Origin: Rickettsiales bacterium
GTDB taxonomy: Bacteria > Pseudomonadota > Alphaproteobacteria > Rs-D84 > CACZYB01
Reading direction: 5' to 3'
Assembly (NCBI GenBank): GCA_031276335.1
Contig: JAISNH010000055.1
Coordinates: 1-6,573 of the forward strand
DNA: 6,573 nucleotides
In this document: positions 1-6,219 of the stretch, one piece after another
Position numbering within the stretch: position 1 is the stretch's first letter
How the letters are laid out: each line of letters begins with the position of its first letter
The notes under the pieces: generated by a model
Told to the model about the DNA's origin: nothing
Databases searched by the model: none
Seen by the model: the letters and a program-made list of their open reading frames with translations, nothing else
Program-made: the position numbers and the translations under genes

Positions 1-2
1 TA

Positions 3-404
3 TATAAAATCCTGAACCGCCCGACGCGCCCGGCCATAGACGAGGGACGCGTCTGGTGGGTGTTCAAGAAGCTAGACGCCGGGCTCATGCACCGCACCGC
101 GCAGAATTTAATCGGCAGCCACGACTTCTCGACCTTCCGCGCAAGTCAATGCCAGGCCGCCTCTCCGGTAAAGACCCTCGACAGCATGACGGTCGCCAGA
201 CGCGGCGAATTCGTGATCGTCAGGGCGGCCGCGCGATCGTTCCTCCACCGCCAGGTCAGGAACATGGTGGGCTCCCTGAAGCTGGTGGGCGAGGGTAAGT
301 GGACGGAGGCCGATTTTATCGCGGCGTTCAAGGCGTGCGACCGGACGAAGGGCGGGCCCGCCGCGCCCGCCGAGGGACTGTATTTCGAAAAGGCGGAATA
401 TTGA
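3..404 (+). CDS. truA: tRNA pseudouridine(38-40) synthase TruA, 3' part (5' end outside window)
   Basis: This is the C-terminal 133 codons of TruA, which converts uridines 38, 39 and 40 of the tRNA anticodon arm to pseudouridine in the cytoplasm. The frame is open from the window edge and ends at TGA 402-404. Visible family blocks are ILNRPTRPA near the edge, LDAGLMHRTAQNLIGSHDFSTFR, the SPVKTLDS strand, the ARSFLHRQVRNMVGSLKLVGEGKW segment typical of the TruA active-site region, and the closing PAEGLYF motif. The catalytic Asp lies upstream and is not in the window. A GTG at 60 could be taken as a start but is only an internal Val codon of the conserved region. The NUDIX gene follows after 10 bases, so the two are probably co-transcribed. 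In many proteobacteria truA follows def-fmt; that cannot be checked here. The family call is very secure. Confidence 0.96.
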   Translation, partial: YKILNRPTRPAIDEGRVWWVFKKLDAGLMHRTAQNLIGSHDFSTFRASQCQAASPVKTLDSMTVARRGEFVIVRAAARSFLHRQVRNMVGSLKLVGEGKWTEADFIAAFKACDRTKGGPAAPAEGLYFEKAEY

Positions 405-414
405 AAGGAGCAAT

Positions 415-864
415 ATGATCACAAAAAAAGTCGCGATAGCGATAATCCTAGATTTGAATGAGGAAACGATACTGTTCCTGAAATACCTGAAAAGGAACGA
501 CGGCCTCCTATATCTTCCCGGCGGCAAAATCGAGGACGGAGAACGGGCGATGAGCGCGCTTCGCCGCGAGCTGTCCGAGGAGCTGGGTCTTGCGGATTAC
601 CGCCGGATAAAATTCATCTCAGAATCCACGGATGAAAACACCGACCCGGGAACGGCGTACCGCCTGCACGCGTTCCTGTACGCAATCGACGATTCCAAGG
701 AGGTGAGGAACATGGAGCCGGAAAAGCACGAGCTGTTTGCCATAGGGATAGGCAAGCTCAGGGATGCGGACATTCCCATCCGCCCGCACGACCGAGGCAT
801 AGTCGCCGCCGCCATCCCGGAAATCGAAAATGCGCTCAAAAATATAAAAACCGCAACGCGCTAA
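415..864 (+). CDS. NUDIX hydrolase, small single-domain
   Basis: This is a complete 149-residue protein consisting of one NUDIX domain. The diagnostic box GX5EX7REUXEEXGU is perfect at residues 37-59: G37, E43, then R51-E52-L53, E55-E56, G58 and L59. The glutamates of the REUXEE core bind the divalent metal used to hydrolyse a nucleoside diphosphate linked to another group X. The preceding YLPGG (33-37) is the usual lead-in. The start is set by a strong AAAGGAG at 404-410, four bases before ATG 415, overlapping the truA stop region. The stop is TAA 862-864. The substrate (for example a damaged dNTP, a sugar nucleotide or a dinucleotide) cannot be told from sequence: residues outside the box, such as KKVAIAIILD and ILFLKYLKRNDG, match no specific subfamily I can name. 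Coupling to truA suggests constitutive housekeeping expression, not necessarily a shared pathway. No clear intrinsic terminator follows. Confidence 0.93.
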   Translation: MITKKVAIAIILDLNEETILFLKYLKRNDGLLYLPGGKIEDGERAMSALRRELSEELGLADYRRIKFISESTDENTDPGTAYRLHAFLYAIDDSKEVRNMEPEKHELFAIGIGKLRDADIPIRPHDRGIVAAAIPEIENALKNIKTATR

Positions 865-922
865 GGCTACGCGGCCTAGGAAACTTTCAAAGGACGAAGC
901 GGACGCGCCGGAATGCGGGATT

Positions 923-3900
923 TTACTGCGCCGCGCGCTTTTTCTTCTGCAGGTAGAACGTGTTGATTTTTGAAATCACGCCGGTGGTGTCCAGCTTTCC
1001 GGACAGGTTGTTTATGAATCCGTCCAGGTTGTAGATCAGGGTAAGCGTGTCGAACGACAGCCCCGTGATGTCGAACACGCTTTCCACGGACAGCGATTTC
1101 TTGATCAGGTTCGTCGAGATGAATCCGCTGACCAGCATGTTCTTCGCGCCCATCGTGAACGCGGCGCGCGCTATGTCCGCATTCTCTATCCTGCCCGACA
1201 CGGAGAAATCGTCGAATGTCAGGCGCCCTACCTTGAAGCTCTCCTCCAGCGCGTAGAGCACGCTGTTGGTCGTGATGTTGGAAAGCCCGACTATGCCGGA
1301 AAGTATCGCGTCGTACCCGCTGATTCCCACTATGTCGCCGCCGGTTATCTCGACGTTGAAATCGCCGCTCATGTTGGATGTCACCTGGTACGAGTTCAGC
1401 CCGTCCGTCTTGAACGCCAGGCTGCCGGCCATCGTCCCGCCCGCCAGATTCAACAGCTCGTTGTTCATCAGGTCGCCGGGCACGGCATAGTTTTCGACCT
1501 TCATCTCGCCCGTGAAAATCCGCCCGTTCAATATTTCGGTCGAAAGCGAGAACGTCCGCGCGCCCTTCCCTATGTCGAACCTCAGCGAGCCGGGATTCCT
1601 TATGTTCGACAGGAACATCTTCAGATTCTTGTACACGTTCCCGTCGTAGTCGACGACCTCGTGCGCGGAAAGCGAGATGTCGTACTTGAGCGCGCGTATC
1701 ATCTTCAAAAGCAGGTCCACGTACGCGTCCATGTCCTTCACCCGCTTGAATATCGCGCGCAGGTCCAGCCGGCCGGCGTCGATGTCGATCGAGGTGTCGA
1801 AGGACGCGGCGGCCTTCGATTTTGCGGCGTTGCGGCGCGAAATGTTCCCGGCCAGCCTGTTGTTCTTGATCGTCATTACGATGTTCTTTATGTCGTCGCC
1901 CTCGATGTCCGCGTCGAACGTGAACGGCACGTTGTCGTACAGGTGCTCGGCTATGCGGTCGTCGATGAATCCCCACGAAAACAGGAATCCCTTCAGCTCG
2001 TCGTGCTGTATGTGCAGGTGGTAGTTCGACTGGTTGTCCATCAGCTCGCCGCCGACGTCGACTTTGACGTTCTCGAACTCGGCGTGTATGGTGGAGATCG
2101 GATTGTCAGCCGGCCCGTCGAGGCGTATGTTCACGCGGTTGACGCCGTTTGCCACTATCCGGTCGATGAAGCTGTTCCGTATCATCGGTATCGACACGCC
2201 CTTCAGGTCGTCGGAGGCAATTACGTAGGTGAAGTTGTCGAAACTGCCGCCGCCGCCCGTGATGCCGCGCATTTCGCCCTTTATGTCGGACGAATATCCG
2301 TCCTTCCTGAACGTCAGCCGCCTGATGGACAGGTTGTCGTCGGCAAACTGCGCATCGACCCTGAGCGCGTCGTAGTTCTCGCCCCCCGCGGACAGCCGCT
2401 TGAACGCGCCGGACAGCGAAAGCTCGGCGTTCCTGAACTGCGCCAACTTCGCGAGCATGGCGCGCAGGTCCATTTTTTCGCCCGTAAGCGCATTCATGTC
2501 AAGCGAGTCGGAGCGGAGGTTCAGCTCGTACCTGCCGCGCCCGCCATCGAGCAGCGTCCTGTCGATGCTGCCGAGCACATGGCCGCCGGAAAGGCTGGCA
2601 TCCATGTCGGCGGCCGAAATCGTATCCTTCGTAATATTCAGCTTGCCCTTAAATCCGGATACGGCAAGGGTACGGAAGGCCTGGATCGGGAGGTTGAACG
2701 AAGGCGTGCGCGCGACATCGAGGAACAGAAGCAGGTCGGAATCCATGCCGGAAACCTTGCCGGAGGCGGAGAATTGCTCGCCCGCGAGGCTGAACGACAG
2801 CTCGTCGACCGAAATTCCGGAAAACGCACCGCGCGCAAATACCGGCGAGCTGGAAAAGGCGGCCGCCGTCGCCGCGGAACCGTCGAGTATCACGTTCCTC
2901 GCGGTGACGGCCACCTTCGCGTGCTTCAAAAGCGACAGCGAAGCCGAATTTCCGGCAAGCAGGGCCACCGGGTCGTGCGCGAAGCCTCTTTTAACCGTGA
3001 TGAACCTGTCGAGCTTCAGGTTCTTGAAGTCTAGCTTGAACTCCATTCCCTGCGCCGGCACCTTGAAGTTGTTTTCCGCGTCTATCGAATACGGGATGTT
3101 TCCGGACCAGCCGGCCAGAGTATCCCCGGAATCAAGCACGCCGTCCGACAGTATTATCGCGCCGCTTGTCGTCTGGACTTTCGTCCGGATGTCGAGCCGC
3201 TCCCTGAACAGCGGGATGTCCGGCACCGACAGCCGCTTGTCTATCTGCGGCAGGAACTCGTAAAGGCTGTTCGTGGAAAGATCGAGCGAGCCGGACACTA
3301 TCTGCTCCCCGTCCTTCTTGACCAGGCTCATGTCCGCGTCGATGTTGCTCTTTTTGTTGGTATACGAAAATTTTATGTTCAGGTTGTAGTTTTCCGCGTC
3401 GAAAAAGTTGAGCACGAAATCCATGTTGCTGACCTTGTTTCCGCGGTACGAGAACGACCCGCCGCCCTTCACCCCCGAACCGGCCAGGCTCTTCAGGTTG
3501 ATGCTTATGCCGTCTATGCGGTCATTCATGCTGCCGTCCTCGCCGTCGGGGACGAAGGTAACGTACGAATTGCGGAACGCAAGGTTCTCGAAGCTCTTCC
3601 CGGTCAGGAAGTCGTCCAGCCGGTCCAGGTTGCTGCGCTTGAACGTCGCGAAGTCGAACTGCCCGCCGTCTATGACTATGTTCTCGATCTTCAGCTTGCC
3701 TTTCGCGAGCTCCAGCGGGTTTATGCTGATGAAAAGCTGGCTCGCGGCCAGGAACACCGGATTTTCCACGCCGGCGCCGGCGCGCTTCTTCACTGTTATG
3801 TTCTTGAGTATTATCGAGGGGGTAGGCAGCACCTCGAACGTGACGGCGCCCCTTATGTCGATGTCGAACCCGGCCAGGCGCTCCACCTGCTCCTCGATAT

Positions 3901-4018
3901 ACGGCTTGTACTTCCCGATATCGACGAACTGCGGCAGGAAATAAAGCCCCAGCAGTACGGAGGCCAGCAGGAACGCAAGCTCGGCAAGTATGTTGCTCTT
4001 TCTCTTCAAAGACGCCAT
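923..4018 (-). CDS. AsmA family protein (large envelope protein, 1031 aa)
   Basis: This is a long AsmA-like protein with an N-terminal membrane anchor and a large periplasmic body. After a basic start (MASLKRK) a hydrophobic helix spans about residues 10-28. It is followed by the classic AsmA entry: VDIGKYKPYIEEQVERLAG at 32-50, then a G-V-F-E-V-LPTPSI-ILKNITVKK block. The body alternates short beta strands with GxxL/IxxG patterns, as in AsmA, YhdP and TamB proteins, and the C-terminal third carries the AsmA-type region (GGTMAGSLAFKTDGL; GDFNVEITGGDIVGISGYD). The known family role is envelope biogenesis, including bridge-like phospholipid transport to the outer membrane; the exact role here is inferred. 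I chose ATG 4018 because GAGGGG precedes it. An in-frame ATG at 4090 would add 24 residues but has no ribosome binding site and lies upstream of the predicted transcription start. The stop is TAA at 923-925. E. coli AsmA is about 617 aa, so this belongs with the longer members. It converges on the NUDIX gene and diverges from uvrB. Confidence 0.9.
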   Translation of the reverse strand: MASLKRKSNILAELAFLLASVLLGLYFLPQFVDIGKYKPYIEEQVERLAGFDIDIRGAVTFEVLPTPSIILKNITVKKRAGAGVENPVFLAASQLFISINPLELAKGKLKIENIVIDGGQFDFATFKRSNLDRLDDFLTGKSFENLAFRNSYVTFVPDGEDGSMNDRIDGISINLKSLAGSGVKGGGSFSYRGNKVSNMDFVLNFFDAENYNLNIKFSYTNKKSNIDADMSLVKKDGEQIVSGSLDLSTNSLYEFLPQIDKRLSVPDIPLFRERLDIRTKVQTTSGAIILSDGVLDSGDTLAGWSGNIPYSIDAENNFKVPAQGMEFKLDFKNLKLDRFITVKRGFAHDPVALLAGNSASLSLLKHAKVAVTARNVILDGSAATAAAFSSSPVFARGAFSGISVDELSFSLAGEQFSASGKVSGMDSDLLLFLDVARTPSFNLPIQAFRTLAVSGFKGKLNITKDTISAADMDASLSGGHVLGSIDRTLLDGGRGRYELNLRSDSLDMNALTGEKMDLRAMLAKLAQFRNAELSLSGAFKRLSAGGENYDALRVDAQFADDNLSIRRLTFRKDGYSSDIKGEMRGITGGGGSFDNFTYVIASDDLKGVSIPMIRNSFIDRIVANGVNRVNIRLDGPADNPISTIHAEFENVKVDVGGELMDNQSNYHLHIQHDELKGFLFSWGFIDDRIAEHLYDNVPFTFDADIEGDDIKNIVMTIKNNRLAGNISRRNAAKSKAAASFDTSIDIDAGRLDLRAIFKRVKDMDAYVDLLLKMIRALKYDISLSAHEVVDYDGNVYKNLKMFLSNIRNPGSLRFDIGKGARTFSLSTEILNGRIFTGEMKVENYAVPGDLMNNELLNLAGGTMAGSLAFKTDGLNSYQVTSNMSGDFNVEITGGDIVGISGYDAILSGIVGLSNITTNSVLYALEESFKVGRLTFDDFSVSGRIENADIARAAFTMGAKNMLVSGFISTNLIKKSLSVESVFDITGLSFDTLTLIYNLDGFINNLSGKLDTTGVISKINTFYLQKKKRAAQ

Positions 4019-4022
4019 TTTT

Positions 4023-4028
4023 CCCCTC
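4023..4028 (-). promoter_or_regulatory. Ribosome binding site deciding the AsmA-like gene start
   Basis: On the minus strand GAGGGG stands four bases (AAAA) before ATG 4018. No comparable purine-rich site precedes the upstream in-frame ATG at 4090, whose flank is AATTAAACT. This supports the shorter 1031-residue product. A small GGGC-TGT-GCCC hairpin (4029-4039) sits directly 5' of the site and might modestly affect access. Confidence 0.65.
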
Positions 4029-4042
4029 GGGCACAGCCCCGC

Positions 4043-4058
4043 CAAAGAATACTCTTTG
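4043..4058. promoter_or_regulatory. Perfect inverted repeat CAAAGA-N4-TCTTTG, candidate operator
   Basis: This is a perfect 6+6 base inverted repeat with a 4-base centre (ATAC). Its right arm runs into the uvrB -35 box (TTGACA 4056-4061), and the whole repeat lies in the predicted leader of the AsmA-like gene. A protein bound here could block the uvrB promoter and hinder transcription of the AsmA-like gene. In RNA it would form a 6-bp hairpin in that gene's leader. It does not match the LexA boxes I know: CTG-N10-CAG, the alphaproteobacterial GTTC-N7-GTTC, or the Gram-positive GAAC-N4-GTTC. The regulator is unknown and the role is inference. Confidence 0.4.
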
Positions 4059-4084
4059 ACAACCTTCCTTGGCTTATATAATAT
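4056..4084 (+). promoter_or_regulatory. Sigma70-type promoter for uvrB
   Basis: A perfect -35 TTGACA (4056-4061) is followed by a 17-base spacer and TAATAT (4079-4084). A perfect TATAAT (4077-4082) is an alternative -10 at a 15-base spacing. The expected transcription start is near 4091, giving a leader of about 33 bases before ATG 4124. It shares its AT-rich -10 block with the promoter on the other strand. Confidence 0.65.
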
Positions 4085-4106
4085 AGTCATAGTTTAATTC
4101 TTACAA
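4078..4106 (-). promoter_or_regulatory. Sigma70-type promoter for the AsmA-like gene
   Basis: On the minus strand TTGTAA (4101-4106 of the plus strand) is followed by a 17-base spacer and TATTAT (4078-4083). The expected transcription start is near 4071, about 53 bases upstream of ATG 4018. The in-frame ATG at 4090 would then lie outside the transcript, which again supports the start at 4018. The -10 overlaps that of the uvrB promoter. Confidence 0.55.
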
Positions 4107-4123
4107 GCGAAAAGTGGTGGATT

Positions 4124-4528
4124 ATGGCGAACGATCCCATATTGTCGTCCAGTTTCAGGAAGCTGCCCGCGGGCGAGCCGGCCGAGTTTGCCCTCGCCTC
4201 GAAATTCAAGCCGAACGGCGACCAGCCGCAGGCCATCGAGGAGCTGGTCAGGGGGCTGGGGGAAGGACGGCGCGACCAGGTGCTCCTCGGCATCACCGGC
4301 TCCGGCAAGACGTTCACCGTGGCCAACGTCATACAGCGGATGAAGGTGCCGGCAATAATCATGGCGCCGAACAAGATTCTGGCCGCGCAGCTATACCAGG
4401 AAATGCTCGAGCTGTTCCCGAACAACCACGTCGAATACTTCGTTTCCTACTACGACTATTACCAGCCGGAGGCATATATTCCCAAAACCGACCTGTATAT
4501 AGAAAAGGACTCAGCGATCAACGAGTAG
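4124..4528 (+). CDS. N-terminal UvrB fragment as read by the standard code (134 aa)
   Basis: If UAG terminates, only this fragment is made. It holds the Walker A loop and the beta-hairpin tip but lacks the DESH box, motifs IV-VI and the UVR domain, so it could not act as UvrB. The remaining 3' part (commonly called from GTG 4598) starts inside the conserved [11 protein letters not shown] block. It has no purine-rich ribosome binding site, so separate translation of it is not supported. Confidence 0.5.
   Translation: MANDPILSSSFRKLPAGEPAEFALASKFKPNGDQPQAIEELVRGLGEGRRDQVLLGITGSGKTFTVANVIQRMKVPAIIMAPNKILAAQLYQEMLELFPNNHVEYFVSYYDYYQPEAYIPKTDLYIEKDSAINE
4526..4528 (+). other. In-frame amber (TAG) codon inside uvrB
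   Basis: The local protein reads EKDSAINE-[TAG][14 protein letters not shown]. Remembered alphaproteobacterial UvrB proteins have INEQIDRMRHSATRALLE here, so TAG replaces a Gln codon (CAG to TAG, one transition). Other bacteria have Glu, Asp or His, so the position tolerates variation and an inserted residue would probably be harmless. The next base is A, which is not a notably leaky context. Confidence 0.95.
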
Positions 4529-6167
4529 ATAGAGCGCCTGCGCCATTCCGCGACGCGCTCGCTGCTGGAATACCGGGACGTAATCATAGTCGCCTCCGTG
4601 TCCTGCATCTACGGCCTCGGCAGCCCGGAAACGTATTCCGAAATGAGCCTGTCGCTGGAAGAAGGGCAGGACATAGCCCTTTCCGATGTGATAAAGTCGC
4701 TTGCCGAAATGCAGTACGAAAGGAACGACATGGTGCTCGACCGCGGCACGTTCCGAGTCAAGGGCGACATGCTGGAGGTGTTTCCGGTGCACCTTGAGGA
4801 TCGTGCGTGGCGCTACTCCTTCTTCGGCGACACGATAGAGGCGATTGCGGAAATCGACACGCTGACCGGAAAACGGCTGATGGGCATGAAGCGCAACACC
4901 ATTTACCCGAAGACGCACTACGTAACGCCCGGCCCCGCGCTCTCCAACGCCATAGCGGGAATCAAGGAGGAGCTGCAGCAGCGCCTCCGCTGGCTCAAGG
5001 AAAACGGGAAGCTGGTCGAGGAGCAGAGGCTCCGCGAGCGCACGAACTTCGACATCGAAATGCTGGAGGCGACCGGATACTGCAAAAGCATCGAGAACTA
5101 TTCCCGCTACCTGACCGGCCGGAAATCCGGCGAGCCGCCTCCGACGCTGTTCGAATACCTGCCGGACGACGCGATAGTGTTCATCGACGAATCCCACGTG
5201 TCGATCCCTCAGATCGGCGGAATGTACAACGGCGACCGCGCGCGCAAGACCAACCTGTCCGAATATGGGTTCCGCCTGCCTTCGTGCCTGGACAACCGGC
5301 CGTTGAAGTTCGAGGAGTGGGACGCGATGCGCGGCCGCACCGTCTATATAAGCGCCACGCCCGGCCCGTGGGAGATGGAGCGGACGGACGGCAGGGCCGT
5401 TGAGCAGCTGATCCGCCCGACCGGGCTTATCGACCCGGAAATCGAGATACGCCCTATCGCGAACCAGGTCGACGACCTGATGCACGAATGCCGCGAGGTC
5501 GCGAAGAAGAAAGGCCGCGTTCTGTGCACCACCCTTACGAAGAAGATGGCCGAGCAGCTGACCGAATACCTGTCCGAATACGGCATCCGCGTGCGCTACC
5601 TGCACTCCGACATCGAAACGCTGGAGCGCATTGAAATCATCCGCGACCTCCGGCTGGGGCAGTTCGACGTGCTTGTCGGCATAAACCTTCTGCGCGAGGG
5701 GCTCGACATACCGGAATGCCAGCTCGTCGCGATACTGGACGCGGACAAGGAGGGATTCCTCCGCTCGGAACGATCTCTTATCCAGACAATCGGACGGGCG
5801 GCCAGGAACGTTTCCGGCCGCGCGATACTTTACGCCGACGTCATGACCGGCAGCATCCGTCGCGCGGTGGACGAAACAAACCGCCGCCGCTCCAAGCAGC
5901 TGGAATACAACAAGGCCAACGGCATAACGCCGAAGACGATCGTCAAGAAAATCGCCGACAACATTGCGGTGGCCGAAATGGACTACGTCGACGTGGCCAA
6001 GGAAATGCGGAACGAGATACGGAGGAAATACAAGTTCAAGAACAAGGCCGACATCCAGAAATCGATGAGGGCGAAGGAGCGCGAAATGCTGGCCTTAGCC
6101 GACAACCTGGAGTTCGAAAAGGCCGTCGTAATCCGCGACGAGCTGAAGGAGCTGGAAAAAATTTATC

Positions 6168-6196
6168 TTGAATCGGAGTGAGGCTTATAGTAAAAT
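6168..6196 (+). promoter_or_regulatory. Weak candidate promoter for the WG-repeat gene, overlapping the uvrB end
   Basis: TTGAAT (6168-6173), a 17-base spacer and TAAAAT (6191-6196) resemble a sigma70 promoter. The expected start near 6203 would leave the ribosome binding site at the very 5' end of the transcript, which weakens the case. The gene may instead be transcribed with uvrB. Confidence 0.3.
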
Positions 6197-6204
6197 ATCG
6201 GCCT

Positions 6205-6210
6205 AGGAGG
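6205..6210 (+). promoter_or_regulatory. Strong ribosome binding site AGGAGG
   Basis: A perfect AGGAGG lies nine bases before ATG 6220 and fixes the start of the last gene, whose frame otherwise runs off the window without a stop. Confidence 0.8.
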
Positions 6211-6219
6211 TATTGCATC

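Larger units (their letters stand above)
4124..6181 (+). pseudogene. uvrB: Excinuclease ABC subunit UvrB, full length but interrupted by in-frame TAG at codon 135
   Basis: UvrB is the damage-verifying helicase-like subunit of nucleotide excision repair. It receives DNA from UvrA and recruits UvrC for incision. Read through, the frame gives 685 residues, a normal length. In order: Walker A GITGSGKT (56-63); motif Ia [11 protein letters not shown] (81-91); the damage-probing beta-hairpin with [10 protein letters not shown] (109-118); in-frame TAG (codon 135); [15 protein letters not shown] (about 160-174); DESH Walker B (355-358); [49 protein letters not shown]; motif [11 protein letters not shown] (554-562); and the UVR coiled-coil domain that binds UvrC (about 641-676). 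ATG 4124 has a modest GGTGG just upstream. The parts on either side of the TAG are in the same frame and no other lesion is seen, so the gene is either freshly broken, mis-sequenced, or translated through the UAG. No LexA box is evident upstream. Confidence 0.93.

Noticed and set aside
1..10. TATATAAAAT at the window edge as a promoter -10
   Set aside because: It encodes the conserved Tyr-Lys-Ile stretch of TruA and no -35 is visible.
846..874. CCGC...GCGG hairpin followed on the minus strand by TTTTT, as a terminator for the AsmA-like gene
   Set aside because: It has a 4-bp stem and a long loop, and lies partly inside the NUDIX coding region; weak.
872..881. Ten-base match CGGCCTAGGA repeated at 6199-6208
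   Set aside because: It is short, has no shared flanks and is most likely chance, since the second copy is part of a ribosome binding site.
928..946. GCGC-CGC-GCGC followed by TTTTTCTT as a terminator for the NUDIX transcript
   Set aside because: The stem is only 4 bp and the T-run is explained by the Lys/Arg-rich C-terminus of the AsmA-like protein on the other strand. It is possible but too weak to call.
876..1976. 366-codon Arg/His-rich frame on the minus strand inside the AsmA-like gene
   Set aside because: It is out of frame with the real gene, of low complexity and typical of GC-rich shifted frames.
1661..3034. 457-codon open frame on the plus strand opposite the AsmA-like gene
   Set aside because: It is a compositional shadow: rich in Arg, Val and Gly with no domain pattern, and it lies wholly antisense to a gene with clear family motifs.
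4019..4123. LexA (SOS) box before uvrB
   Set aside because: I looked for CTG-N10-CAG, GTTC-N7-GTTC and GAAC-N4-GTTC and found none.
4511..5605. 364-codon open frame on the minus strand opposite uvrB
   Set aside because: The opposite strand carries conserved UvrB motifs throughout, and this frame shows no recognisable protein.
4598..6181. 3' part of uvrB as a separate gene from GTG 4598
   Set aside because: The GTG is a conserved internal Val codon, no ribosome binding site precedes it, and the product would lack Walker A.
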